Part shown: positions 1 through 12,324 of the stretch, piece by piece
Numbering within the stretch: the first letter of the stretch is position 1
How the letters are laid out: every line of letters begins with the position of its first letter
Assembly: GCA_018401965.1 (NCBI GenBank)
Contig: JAGYJU010000003.1
Span: forward strand, 1 to 64,000
Reading direction: 5' to 3'
Length of the DNA stretch: 64,000 nt
From: Roseicyclus sp.
Lineage (GTDB): Bacteria > Pseudomonadota > Alphaproteobacteria > Rhodobacterales > Rhodobacteraceae
Program-made: the position numbers and the translations under genes
Notes under the pieces: generated by a model
Seen by the model: the letters and a program-made list of their open reading frames with translations, nothing else
Told to the model about the DNA's origin: nothing
Databases searched by the model: none

Positions 1-50
1 TAACGAGGACAGGCGCGCCGGCATGGCCCCGCGCCGGAACGGAGGCAGTC

Positions 51-506
51 ATGCCAACAGGCCGCAAGCCACCCCCCAAGCAAGCCCCAAAATCCGGGTC
101 CGCCACCCCCACCGGGGCGGCGACCAAAGGCGCGCATCTGCGCGCCGTGGCGGTGGCCGATATCGCCGCGCCCCCGCCAGAGCTTGCCCCGCCCAAGGAC
201 GAGGCGCCGCAAGACGGGGCTTTTCGGCGCGCGGACCTGATCGCGGCCGTGTCGGAGCGCACGGCGATGAAACGGTCCGATGCCAAGATCGTGCTAGACC
301 TGGTGTTGCAGGAACTGGGCCGTGCGCTGGATGAACGGGATGACCTGGCGCTGCCGCCGCTTGGCAAGCTGTCGGTCAAGAAACGCAAGCCTGATGCGGA
401 TGGTCCGGGTCTGTTGACGGTCAAGATCCGCCGCCCGCGGGCCGGGGGCAAAGATGCGGGCGGGCAGGGCGAAAGCCCCCTTGCAGACCCCGACGAGGAT
501 GGCTAA
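51..506 (+). CDS. HU-family-like DNA-binding protein
   Basis: This 151-residue protein has a long Pro/Ala/Lys-rich N-terminal tail (about residues 1-70). The segment around residues 71-125 (RRADLIAAVSERTAMKRSDAK, then LALPPLGKLSVKKRK) resembles the bacterial HU/IHF fold: a helical dimerisation part followed by the strand that starts the DNA-binding arm. A Gly/Arg-rich tail follows. The start is the ATG at 51 because GGAGG lies just upstream. Family knowledge suggests non-specific DNA binding or a nucleoid role. The arm region is short, so activity is uncertain. It sits 17 bp upstream of tRNA-Val. The TAA at bases 1-3 may end an upstream gene. Confidence 0.7.
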   Translation: MPTGRKPPPKQAPKSGSATPTGAATKGAHLRAVAVADIAAPPPELAPPKDEAPQDGAFRRADLIAAVSERTAMKRSDAKIVLDLVLQELGRALDERDDLALPPLGKLSVKKRKPDADGPGLLTVKIRRPRAGGKDAGGQGESPLADPDEDG

Positions 507-523
507 ACACTGCTCCAATCGGC

Positions 524-598
524 GGGTGATTAGCTCAGTGGTAGAGCGCTTCGTTCACATCGAAGATGTCAGGGGTTCAAATCCCTTATCACCCACCA
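524..598 (+). tRNA. tRNA-Val (anticodon CAC)
   Basis: Cloverleaf: acceptor GGGTGAT (524-530) pairs with ATCACCC (588-594), discriminator A, encoded CCA at 596-598. The D-arm contains AGCTCAGTGGTAGAGC. The anticodon stem CTTCG/CGAAG encloses TTCACAT, giving CAC, which reads GUG. The T-arm contains GGTTCAAATCC. Confidence 0.97.
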
Positions 599-751
599 TT
601 ATTTCCCAGGCCTTCCGCAGGGTGACAGAGACTTCTGCCCGGATCTCACCGGGCTTCGGGGGGCATGTGCCACGCCCGCTGCGGATGGGGGAAAATCGCG
701 GCGCGCTACTCTTGCTCCTCGCGCGCAGGCCTTGTATCAGGCGCGGGCTTT

Positions 752-827
<76 letters not shown>

Positions 828-996
828 GGCAAAACCCCTGACTTGAAACATGTCTTCAGTTCCCTTGCGAAGTGTTGCGCGGTTCTGTGGCCCGGCTGGC
901 GGATTGACCCCGTCCCAAGTCGCGCTAACCTTTGGGCGCGACACCGAAGCCTGCGATGGCCGGTGACACAAACGATCCGATGCAAGGGGACGCGTC

Positions 997-1419
997 ATGT
1001 CACATCCGCCACGTCGGCCGATCCGCAGCTTTGCCCGAGGTCTGGCGCTTGCCATGGCGGGGGGCTTGGCCGCGCCCCTGGCCGCCAGCGCAGAAATCTT
1101 TACCGGCGTCTATGCCCTGGAAGGTCGGGTGTGCGACGTGTTTTCCGACAGCGGCGAGACCATGACGCTGCGCCCGGACAGCCTGTCGTTTTACGAATGC
1201 GGCTGCAGCTTCGACAACCTCAGCGGCGTTGCGGGATTGGATGCGCTCCTGTTTGACTGCGCCAATTTTTGCGAAGGCGAACCGATGGGCTATAGCCGCA
1301 AGCTCATCCTTGCAACCAGCCCGGCGTCCAACGGCATGCCGCGTGTCATCGTCTATGACACCCAGGGCGCGGGCGCGTCGTCGCATGGGGTCTATACCTA
1401 TTGCAGCGCCTTGCCCTGA
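997..1419 (+). CDS. Hypothetical exported Cys-rich protein
   Basis: This 140-residue protein begins with an Arg-rich n-region and a hydrophobic stretch (about residues 14-31, ending near LAAPLAASA|EIF), a Sec-type signal peptide with an AxA cleavage site. The mature part contains several cysteines (VCDVF, ECGCSF, FDCANFCEG, TYCSA), suggesting disulphides in the periplasm. I do not recognise the family. The ATG at 997 gives the signal peptide directly. It lies alone between tRNA-Val and tRNA-Asp genes on the same strand. Confidence 0.65.
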   Translation: MSHPPRRPIRSFARGLALAMAGGLAAPLAASAEIFTGVYALEGRVCDVFSDSGETMTLRPDSLSFYECGCSFDNLSGVAGLDALLFDCANFCEGEPMGYSRKLILATSPASNGMPRVIVYDTQGAGASSHGVYTYCSALP

Positions 1420-1503
1420 TCCCCGGCCGGATCGGAAAAAACGACCCGGTCCTGCCGTTCGCGCTTGACGGGCCGCGCGGGGGGCAATAGATGCCCTCTT
1501 CAC

Positions 1504-1580
1504 GCGGTTGTAGCTCAGTTGGTTAGAGTACCGGCCTGTCACGCCGGGGGTCGCGGGTTCGAGCCCCGTCAACCGCGCCA
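1504..1580 (+). tRNA. tRNA-Asp (anticodon GTC), copy 1
   Basis: Acceptor GCGGTTG (1504-1510) pairs with CAACCGC (1570-1576), discriminator G, encoded CCA 1578-1580. Anticodon stem CCGGC/GCCGG with loop CTGTCAC gives GTC. The T-arm contains GGTTCGAGCCC. GluQ, encoded at 10014-10871, is expected to act on this tRNA. Confidence 0.97.
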
Positions 1581-1766
1581 CTTTTCCCTGAAGATGTTTT
1601 CATGATCTTTCCCCCTTGCGGGGCAGGGAATTGGCGCGTGCGTCTGGGTGGTTTCCCGGATCGCCATGCCGCGATTTCAGCGCGATCGGCAAAGCGCGGG
1701 CTTGGTGCGAAAACCCGCTTTCCGGCCATTGACGCCGCCGTGGCGATTGCCTAAACGACCCTCAAT

Positions 1767-1843
1767 GCGGTTGTAGCTCAGTTGGTTAGAGTACCGGCCT
1801 GTCACGCCGGGGGTCGCGGGTTCGAGCCCCGTCAACCGCGCCA
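1767..1843 (+). tRNA. tRNA-Asp (anticodon GTC), copy 2
   Basis: The 77-nt sequence is identical to copy 1, from GCGGTTG at 1767 to CCA at 1841-1843. Identity continues 8 bases past the CCA (CTTTTCCC), pointing to a local duplication. I see no gene in the 186-bp spacer. Confidence 0.97.
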
Positions 1844-1915
1844 CTTTTCCCCCAAACTGTCTTTTGCTCGATGCCCGCGTGGCGCGCCCCATGCGCGCGT
1901 CCGGGCAATATGGGC

Positions 1916-3058
1916 TTAGCCCTTGTGGATCCAGCCGCCGCCCAGGATGCGGCTTCCGTCCAGGTCGTAGAACACGCAGGCCTGGCCGGGGCTGACCCCG
2001 TCTTCGGGCGTGGCCAGCGTCACCTCGGCCTCGGTGGCTGACAGGGGGCGGATGGTGGCAGGCCGGGGCGGGCGGGTAGACCGGATCTTGACCTCCACCT
2101 CCCATTGCGGGCGCGACATCAGGGGCGCGTCGCCCAGCCAGTTGATTTCGCGCACCGGCACGGTGCGGGTCGACAACAGCTCCTTGGGGCCGACAACGAC
2201 CTGGCGGGCGTCAGGGTCAAGCCGGACCACGTAAAGCGGGTCGGCCAGCCCGCCGATGCCAAGCCCGCGCCGCTGGCCGATGGTGTAATGGATCACGCCC
2301 CGGTGCTGGCCCAGAACGGTGCCATCGGTCGTCACGATCTCGCCGGGGTCGGCCGCGCCGGGGCGCAGTTTCTCGATCACCGCGGCGTAATCGCCATTTG
2401 GCACGAAACAGATGTCCTGGCTGTCGGGCTTGTCGGCGACCGACAGGCCATATTTGGCCGCAAGCGCCCGCGTTTCGGCCTTGGACGCCAAATGCCCGAG
2501 GGGGAAACGCAGGAAATCCAGCTGCGCCTGGGTGGTCGAGAACAGGAAATAGGACTGGTCGCGCGCGGCGTCGGCGGCGCAATGCAGTTCCGCCTTTTGC
2601 GGCCCCTGCTTGCGCTGGATGTAATGGCCCGTCGCCATGCAATCGGCATCCAGATCCTTGGCGGTTTCCAGCAGATCCTTGAATTTCACCCGCTCGTTGC
2701 AGCGGATGCAGGGTACGGGCGTCGCCCCCGCAAGGTAGCTGTCGGCAAATTCGTCGATCACGGCTTCGCGAAAGGTGTTTTCGTAATCCAGCACGTAATG
2801 CGGAAAACCCATGGTTTCGGCCACGCGGCGCGCATCATGGATGTCGCGGCCGGCACAGCAGGCGCCCTTCTTGGCCAAGGCCGCGCCGTGATCGTAGAGC
2901 TGCAGCGTGACGCCCACGACATCATAGCCTTGCTCGGCCAGCTGGGCGGCCACCACCGACGAATCAACCCCGCCCGACATGGCGACGACGACGCGCGTCT
3001 GCGACGGCGGCTTGGCGAAACCAAGCGAATTCAGCGTCTCGGGCCGGTCGAGGGCCAT
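1916..3058 (-). CDS. mnmA: tRNA-specific 2-thiouridylase MnmA
   Basis: MnmA thiolates U34 of tRNA-Lys, tRNA-Glu and tRNA-Gln using ATP and a persulfide relay. The protein shows the PP-loop motif [12 protein letters not shown] near the N-terminus, the catalytic cysteine pair (CIRCNE and SQDICF), the tRNA-contacting segment TGHYIQ, and the C-terminal barrel ([21 protein letters not shown]). I chose the ATG at 3058 (MALDRPETL) because AAGG lies about 8 nt upstream of it. An ATG at 3064 sits almost on the SD. The length is 380 aa, normal for the family. It is divergent from sciP-ctrA. Confidence 0.96.
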   Translation of the reverse strand: MALDRPETLNSLGFAKPPSQTRVVVAMSGGVDSSVVAAQLAEQGYDVVGVTLQLYDHGAALAKKGACCAGRDIHDARRVAETMGFPHYVLDYENTFREAVIDEFADSYLAGATPVPCIRCNERVKFKDLLETAKDLDADCMATGHYIQRKQGPQKAELHCAADAARDQSYFLFSTTQAQLDFLRFPLGHLASKAETRALAAKYGLSVADKPDSQDICFVPNGDYAAVIEKLRPGAADPGEIVTTDGTVLGQHRGVIHYTIGQRRGLGIGGLADPLYVVRLDPDARQVVVGPKELLSTRTVPVREINWLGDAPLMSRPQWEVEVKIRSTRPPRPATIRPLSATEAEVTLATPEDGVSPGQACVFYDLDGSRILGGGWIHKG

Positions 3059-3201
3059 GGCCATATCCTTAAATCGGGGCAAAAGGCGGGATATCGGGGG
3101 AATATAGGAAAATCGCACCTATTCACAAGGCGCGCGCTTACGTTGAATTAAGCAATGCCGTGCAGTCACTCGGGAAGAGGATGAAAGGAGGCGCGGCCCA
3201 G

Positions 3202-3477
3202 ATGTTTATCAGACGCATTCCCGGCGCCCAATCGGTCACCCTGGCCGATGGGCGTATCATGACGCGCGCGGATCTGCCGCTTGCCGCGACCTGCCGCTGG
3301 GTGGCCAGCCGTAAGGCCGCCGTGGTGCAGGCTGTGGATGCGGGCCTGATCACCGCCGAAGAGGCGATGGAAACCTAGGGCCTGTCAGAGGAGGAACTGG
3401 ACAGTTGGCGCCGGGCGGTGGCCCGGCACGGCGCCCCCGCGCTCCGCACGACGGCGCTGCAACGCTATCGCGCCTGA
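3202..3477 (+). pseudogene. sciP: SciP-like CtrA inhibitor, in-frame stop
   Basis: The frame from ATG 3202 matches the SciP (DUF1153) family: N-terminal TLADGRIMTRADLP, RRKAEVV-like [10 protein letters not shown], then after the stop [13 protein letters not shown] and [10 protein letters not shown]. In Caulobacter SciP binds CtrA target promoters and blocks CtrA-dependent transcription. A TAG at 3376-3378 splits the frame, leaving 58 residues upstream and 33 downstream. The position is a tyrosine in Caulobacter SciP (RYxLTxEEF), so TAY to TAG by one base explains it. No frameshift is present. An SD-like AAGGAGG lies upstream. The neighbour is ctrA 104 bp downstream, the usual Rhodobacterales order. 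This may be a true nonsense mutation or a base-call error. Confidence 0.85.
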
Positions 3478-3581
3478 GGGCGGTCATGTCCGCCGATGCA
3501 AATCGCTCCACAGGGGGTAACGTGAAATTAACTATTTGGCCCGAGGCTGAACCCGACCTGTGCGAGATTCGGAGTAGCCTG

Positions 3582-4295
3582 ATGCGAGTATTGCTAGTTG
3601 AAGACGATCCCACCACGTCGCGCAGCATCGAAATGATGCTGCGTCACGCCAACCTGAATGTCTATGCCACCGACCTTGGCGAAGAAGGGATCGATCTGGC
3701 AAAGCTGTATGATTACGACATCATCCTGTTGGACCTGAACCTGCCCGACATCCATGGCCATGACGTGTTGCGCAACTTGCGCGGCGCACGTGTCAACACC
3801 CCGATCCTGATCCTGTCCGGGATGGATGACCCCGAAAACAAGCTCAAGGGGTTCGGCTTTGGCGCCGATGATTATCTGACCAAACCCTTTCACCGCGAAG
3901 AACTGGTCGCGCGCATCCATGCCATCATCCGCCGATCCAAGGGGCATGCCCAATCGGTGATCAAGACCGGGCGTGTGTCGGTGAACCTGGATGCCAAGAC
4001 CGTCGAGGTGGGCGGGCAAACCGTGCACCTGACCGGCAAGGAATACCAGATGCTGGAACTGCTAAGCCTGCGCAAGGGCACGACGCTGACCAAGGAAATG
4101 TTTCTCAACCATCTGTATGGCGGCATGGATGAGCCGGAGTTGAAGATCATCGACGTGTTCATCTGCAAATTGCGCAAGAAACTTTCCGTGGCCACGGGCG
4201 GCGAAACCTATATCGAAACCGTCTGGGGGCGCGGCTATGTCTTGCGCGACCCGATGCCGGGGCAGGCGGTGCTTGGCCTTGCGATGAACGGCTGA
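3582..4295 (+). CDS. ctrA: Cell-cycle response regulator CtrA
   Basis: OmpR-type response regulator of 237 residues. The receiver domain (1-120) has acidic pocket VEDD, phospho-acceptor D51 in ILLDLNLPD, and the conserved lysine in [11 protein letters not shown]. The C-terminal winged helix (about 125-230) has [23 protein letters not shown] and [10 protein letters not shown]. CtrA controls cell cycle in Caulobacter and motility, gene-transfer-agent and division genes in Rhodobacterales. The ATG at 3582 gives the canonical MRVLLVEDD. The C-terminus ends AMNG, lacking the AA end of the Caulobacter degron. A GATTC (GANTC, CcrM-type) site lies at 3566-3570 in the leader, but GANTC is common by chance. 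Confidence 0.96.
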   Translation: MRVLLVEDDPTTSRSIEMMLRHANLNVYATDLGEEGIDLAKLYDYDIILLDLNLPDIHGHDVLRNLRGARVNTPILILSGMDDPENKLKGFGFGADDYLTKPFHREELVARIHAIIRRSKGHAQSVIKTGRVSVNLDAKTVEVGGQTVHLTGKEYQMLELLSLRKGTTLTKEMFLNHLYGGMDEPELKIIDVFICKLRKKLSVATGGETYIETVWGRGYVLRDPMPGQAVLGLAMNG

Positions 4296-4349
4296 CGCGG
4301 GCTGGAAATTCGGCGCCGGGCCTCCTACACCCTTGCTACGGGCCCGTGA

Positions 4350-8676
<4,327 letters not shown>

Positions 8677-8684
8677 CCCCATTT

Positions 8685-8709
8685 GTTCGCAAATGTTCTT
8701 AAAAAGTTC
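8685..8709 (+). promoter_or_regulatory. Candidate LexA (SOS) operator, GTTC direct repeats
   Basis: GTTC occurs at 8685-8688, 8695-8698 and 8706-8709. The last two form GTTCTTAAAAAGTTC, an exact GTTC-N7-GTTC, which is the established alphaproteobacterial LexA box. The first pair has a 6-base spacer. It lies 61 bp upstream of the small ORF at 8771. One such match per strand is expected by chance in about 65 kb, so position is the main support. Confidence 0.5.
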
Positions 8710-8770
8710 TGGACAGGCTGCCGGAAAAATGAGAACAAAGCATCAACACGCGAACACAGGGAGCCATCCA

Positions 8771-8890
8771 ATGACCCAGATCCTCGATATCGTGGCCCGC
8801 GCCAACAACACCTTGATCGGCGATACCGCCGGGGTTCTGGCCTTGGCGGGCTTTACCTATGCGATGCTGCATCTGCCCGGCTTTTTCTGA
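8771..8890 (+). CDS. Small single-pass membrane protein (39 aa)
   Basis: The ORF from ATG 8771 encodes 39 residues: a polar N-terminal helix (MTQILDIVARANNTLIGD) and a hydrophobic segment (TAGVLALAGFTYAMLHLPGFF) that can span the inner membrane once. AGGGAG lies 12-13 nt upstream. I do not recognise a characterised family. It follows recG by 94 bp, and a LexA-type repeat sits upstream with a GAAC-N7-CAAC element at 8733-8747. A candidate terminator is at 9014-9048. By analogy with Caulobacter SidA (a 29-residue SOS-induced membrane inhibitor of division) an SOS role is conceivable, but no homology is claimed. Confidence 0.6.
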   Translation: MTQILDIVARANNTLIGDTAGVLALAGFTYAMLHLPGFF

Positions 8891-9013
8891 GATTTTCCAG
8901 TCTGCCTGCGATCCGGCAAGGCCATCGGGGTGTTGCGACTGTCCCCGCTGCACCCTGAACATCCCCCACCCGAATGCCTCTCGGGTCGGTCTTGCCGATG
9001 GATACGCTGACTG

Positions 9014-9048
9014 CCGCCGCCCTTTTCCAAGGTGCGGCGGTTTTTTTT
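9014..9048 (+). terminator. Rho-independent terminator
   Basis: Stem CCGCCGC (9014-9020) pairs with GCGGCGG (9034-9040) around a 13-nt loop and is followed by eight T. It would end the transcript carrying the 39-residue ORF, about 120 bp after its stop, leaving room for a structured 3' end. Confidence 0.8.
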
Positions 9049-9057
9049 GGCAGGCGG

Positions 9058-9511
9058 TCAGGCGCAGGCGGCGCGTTCCGCCTCGATCACGGCATCGGCG
9101 GTTGCGTCCAGCGACAACAGGATGGACGCGTGGCGGTTGCGATAGTCGCGCGCGGGCTCCAGCACCTCGTAGCCATGGAACGGGGCCTGCGGCGCCGCGC
9201 CCCCATCCTTGAGCATGGCGCGCAGTGCGTCGCGCGCGGTTTCCACCTCGGCGCGACTGCGCCCGATGATGGCAGGCCCCCATCAGGGCCGCCGCCGCCT
9301 GGCCCAAGGCGCAGGCCTTCACATCCTGGCCAAAGCGGCTGATGCGGCCATCCTGCAGGTCCAGGTCGATGGTCACGGTCGAGCCGCACAGGGGCGCGCG
9401 CTTGCGGATGCTGGCCTGTGGCGCATCCAGCCGCCCATGATGCGGAATATCCGCCGCAAGCGCCAGGATGCGCTGGGAATAAAGCTTGATCAGGTCACTG
9501 TCGCCGGACAT
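9058..9511 (-). pseudogene. Fe-S cluster scaffold (IscU/NifU-like), frameshifted
   Basis: Restored, this is a 150-residue IscU/NifU N-terminal-like protein: LIKLYSQRILALAADIPHHGRL, then APLCGSTVTIDLDLQDGRI with the first cysteine, DVKACALGQAAAALM with the second, and a third near the C-terminus (ERAACA). Scaffold proteins assemble [Fe-S] clusters on three cysteines. The frame breaks at about 9274, where one extra base turns GCC GCC into GCCTGCC. Reading continues in the next frame as IIGRSRAEVETARDALR. The start ATG at 9511 (MSGDSD) is favoured because upstream residues are not scaffold-like. It is divergent from hisI. Probably a sequencing indel. Confidence 0.8.
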
Positions 9512-9578
9512 GGGGGTCGCCTTTGTCGCTGTCCCCCTATAGGTAGCGGCGCGAGCCGATTTTGCAAAGAGGATGACC

Positions 9579-9941
9579 ATGCCCGGTTTCGACCCCGCAA
9601 GCCTGCGCTATGACGCCAATGGCCTGATCCCCTGCATCGCGCAGCAAGATGGCACGGGCGAGGTCTTGATGCTGGCCTGGATGAACGCGGATGCCGTCGC
9701 GCGCACGCTGGATACGGGCCGCGTCACCTATTGGTCGCGCTCGCGCGCGGCGTTCTGGATCAAGGGCGAAAGCTCGGGCCATGTGCAAGAGCTGGTGGAA
9801 TTGCGCGTGGATTGCGACCGCGACTGCCTTTTGGCCATCGTGCGCCAGACAGGCCCCGCCTGTCACACCAACCGGCGGGTGTGTTTCTACACCGCCATAC
9901 GGGACGGGCAGGACGTGGAGCTGATGGCGCCAGAGGCGTAA
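9579..9941 (+). CDS. hisI: Phosphoribosyl-AMP cyclohydrolase HisI
   Basis: HisI opens the purine ring of phosphoribosyl-AMP in the third step of histidine synthesis. The 120-residue protein shows LMLAWMNADAV, the YWSRSRAAFWIKGESSGH segment, the metal/zinc motif VDCDRDCLL (77-85) and C95 in GPACHTNRRVCF. I prefer ATG 9579 because AGAGG lies 6 nt upstream. ATG 9573 overlaps the SD. It is a stand-alone HisI without the HisE domain, the usual alphaproteobacterial form. A G-rich repeat follows directly. Confidence 0.95.
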   Translation: MPGFDPASLRYDANGLIPCIAQQDGTGEVLMLAWMNADAVARTLDTGRVTYWSRSRAAFWIKGESSGHVQELVELRVDCDRDCLLAIVRQTGPACHTNRRVCFYTAIRDGQDVELMAPEA

Positions 9942-9951
9942 CCTGTCGCAA

Positions 9952-10011
9952 GGGGGGCTCTGCCCCCGTCGCGTGCCGCGACCCCCCCGGAGTTTTCTTG
10001 CCAAGATGAAG
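9952..10011 (+). repeat. Rhodobacterales-type intergenic G-rich repeat, copy A
   Basis: GGGGGGCTCTGCCCCC folds as a short hairpin. It is followed by a spacer, CCCCCCGGAGTTTTC and CCAAGATGAAG. The inverted copy at 24319-24380 has the same block order. It lies between hisI and the gluQ stop (convergent genes), so a 3'-end role is possible. Confidence 0.75.
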
Positions 10012-10013
10012 GC

Positions 10014-10871
10014 TCAGAGCCCGACCTTGCGGCGAATATCCTCGGGCGTGGCGCCCTCGGCCCGGTAGGTGGCGATGGCGCGGGCATCGTCGCGCTTTGC
10101 CAGGCGTTTGCCCTGCGCGTCGCGGATCAGGGCGTGGTGATGGTAGACGGGCGGCCTGTGGCCAAGCAGCGTGGCCAGCACGATCTGCAGGAATGACGCC
10201 TCGAACAGGTCTTCGCCCCGGATCACATGGGTGATGTCCTGCGCCGCGTCATCGACCACCACCGACAGGTGGTAAGAGGCGCCCATGTCGGGCCGCGCAA
10301 GCACCGCATCGCCAATACCTTGGATCATGCGGCTTCTGTCGAGCCTGTGCCGGCCTGCATGGGCCGGGCCGGTTTCGACCAGATCGGGCAGATCGGGCAG
10401 ATCGGGGCAGAGCGCCAGCGCCTGTTCCATGTCGAGCCGGATCGCCTCCCGTGGCCCGGCCTCGGCCATGGTGCGACCGCGACAGGTGCCGGGATAGATC
10501 AGCCCGTCGGGGCCATGATGCGGCGCGCCTTCTTGCGGGGCAGAGGCCGCATCGCGGATATCGCGGCGGGTGCAGCGGCAGGGGTAGGTCAGGCCGCGCG
10601 CGGCAAGTGTGTCCAGCGCCGCGCGGTAATCTGCCAGGTGATCGGATTGGCGGCGAACCGGACCATCCCAGGACAGGCCCAGCCAGGTCAGATCGTCAAG
10701 GATCTGTGCCGCCCATTCGGGGCGGGCGCGGCTTTGGTCGATGTCGTCGAGGCGGAGCAGGAAGGTGCCGTTCAGCGCGCGGGCGCGATCATGGGCCAGG
10801 ATCGCGGAATAGGCATGGCCAAGGTGCAGCGGCCCGGTGGGGGATGGCGCGAACCTTGTGATGAATGTCAT
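10014..10871 (-). CDS. gluQ: Glutamyl-Q tRNA(Asp) synthetase GluQ
   Basis: GluQ (YadB) is a truncated glutamyl-tRNA synthetase that attaches glutamate to queuosine 34 of tRNA-Asp. The 285-residue protein has the HIGH-type motif APSPTGPLHLGHA, zinc ligands in YPCRCTRRD and PGTCRG, the Rossmann region with LSVVVDDAAQDITHVIRGEDL, and a KMSKS variant GKRLAKRDD. It lacks the anticodon-binding domain of true GluRS, which defines the family. It lies 54 bp downstream of trmFO on the same strand. Two tRNA-Asp genes lie about 8 kb away. Confidence 0.93.
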   Translation of the reverse strand: MTFITRFAPSPTGPLHLGHAYSAILAHDRARALNGTFLLRLDDIDQSRARPEWAAQILDDLTWLGLSWDGPVRRQSDHLADYRAALDTLAARGLTYPCRCTRRDIRDAASAPQEGAPHHGPDGLIYPGTCRGRTMAEAGPREAIRLDMEQALALCPDLPDLPDLVETGPAHAGRHRLDRSRMIQGIGDAVLARPDMGASYHLSVVVDDAAQDITHVIRGEDLFEASFLQIVLATLLGHRPPVYHHHALIRDAQGKRLAKRDDARAIATYRAEGATPEDIRRKVGL

Positions 10872-10925
10872 TTTGAAACAGGTGTTTGGTGTATGTTCTT
10901 CATGCCTTGCGCGAAGATCAGCATG

Positions 10926-12281
10926 TCACGCGGCATCGGCCCGCGCGTTGCCCAGCCAGTCGAGCCATGCCTCTTTGGCCCGGTCGGTATAGGCCTTGTA
11001 GCGGTCCTTGCGGCCGCGTCGCCCGGCCTTGAGCCCCTCGACCGGGGGGAAGAGCCCGAAGTTGACGTTCATCGGCTGAAAGGTCTTTGCCTCGGCCCCG
11101 CCGGTGATGTGATGCACCAAGGCGCCCATCGCGGTCACTTGCGGCACCGGTTGCAGGTGGTTGCCGCAAAGTTCGGCGGCGGCCAGCCGCCCGGCAAGCA
11201 GGCCCATGGCCGCCGATTCCACATAGCCTTCAACGCCGGTGATCTGGCCCGCAAAGCGGATATTGGGCCGCGAACGCAGGCGCATCTGGTCATCCAGCAG
11301 CGTTGGCGAATTGATGAACGTGTTGCGGTGGATGCCGCCGAGCCGCGCGAAGGACGCGTCGTGAAGCCCGGGAATCATTTTGAAAACAGATGTTTGTGCA
11401 CCATACTTCATCTTGGTCTGGAAGCCCACGATGTTGTAGAGCGTGCCAAGCGCATTGTCGCGGCGCAGTTGCACCACCGCCCAGGGCTTGACCGTGGGAT
11501 CATGCGGGTTGGTCAGCCCCACGGGTTTCATCGGCCCATGGCGCAGTGTTTCGCGCCCGCGTTCGGCCATCACCTCGATCGGCAGGCAGCCGTCGAAATA
11601 GCTGGCGGTTTCGCCCTCGTGGAACTCGGTCTTGTCGGCGGCCAAGAGCGCGTCGATGAAGGCGTCATACTGGTCGCGGGTCATCGGGCAGTTGATATAG
11701 GCGCGCTGTTCGGCCTCTGTTTCGCCCTTGTCATAGCGCGATTGTTCCCAGGCGACCGACATGTCGATCGTGTCGGCATAGACGATGGGGGCGATGGCGT
11801 CGAAAAACGCCAGGCTGTCCTGGCCGGTTTCGGCGGCAATCGCCTGGGCCAGCGCGCCGGATGTCAGCGGGCCGGTGGCGATGATCGCGGGGCCATCGGG
11901 CAGGGCGGTGATTTCACCGGCGCGCACCTCGATATTGGGATGGGCGCGCAGTTTCGCGGTCACCGCCTCGGCGAAGGGGTCGCGGTCCACGGCCAGCGCG
12001 CCGCCGGCTGGCAGGCGGTGGGCATAGGCGGTGTCCATGATGATCGATCCCGCGCTGCGCATTTCCCAATGCAGCAGGCCCACGGCATTTTGTTCATCAT
12101 CGTCGGACCGGAAGGAATTGGAACAGACCATTTCCGCCAGCGACCCGGTGCGATGCGCGAAGGTGCCCACCGCCGGGCGCATTTCGTGCAAGATCACCTT
12201 GAGGCCCGCATTGGCCGCCTGCCAGGCGGCCTCTGATCCGGCCATGCCGCCGCCGATGATCTGTAGGGTCTTGTCTGTCAT
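10926..12281 (-). CDS. trmFO: tRNA m5U54 methyltransferase TrmFO
   Basis: TrmFO methylates U54 in the T-loop of tRNA using methylene-tetrahydrofolate and FADH2. The 451-residue protein starts with the dinucleotide-binding motif [13 protein letters not shown] and shows [39 protein letters not shown] and [20 protein letters not shown], all typical. I chose ATG 12281 because the glycine motif then begins at residue 8. The frame stays open upstream only as a shadow of gyrA. It lies 43 bp downstream of gyrA on the same strand. Confidence 0.96.
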   Translation of the reverse strand: MTDKTLQIIGGGMAGSEAAWQAANAGLKVILHEMRPAVGTFAHRTGSLAEMVCSNSFRSDDDEQNAVGLLHWEMRSAGSIIMDTAYAHRLPAGGALAVDRDPFAEAVTAKLRAHPNIEVRAGEITALPDGPAIIATGPLTSGALAQAIAAETGQDSLAFFDAIAPIVYADTIDMSVAWEQSRYDKGETEAEQRAYINCPMTRDQYDAFIDALLAADKTEFHEGETASYFDGCLPIEVMAERGRETLRHGPMKPVGLTNPHDPTVKPWAVVQLRRDNALGTLYNIVGFQTKMKYGAQTSVFKMIPGLHDASFARLGGIHRNTFINSPTLLDDQMRLRSRPNIRFAGQITGVEGYVESAAMGLLAGRLAAAELCGNHLQPVPQVTAMGALVHHITGGAEAKTFQPMNVNFGLFPPVEGLKAGRRGRKDRYKAYTDRAKEAWLDWLGNARADAA

Positions 12282-12324
12282 GGCCTGCGATCTCTTGGCT
12301 TGCCCGCGCGGGGCAAAGGGCCGA

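Noticed and set aside
3566..3570. GANTC (CcrM) site in the ctrA leader as proof of methylation control
   Set aside because: GANTC occurs about every 256 bp by chance. A single site is not evidence.
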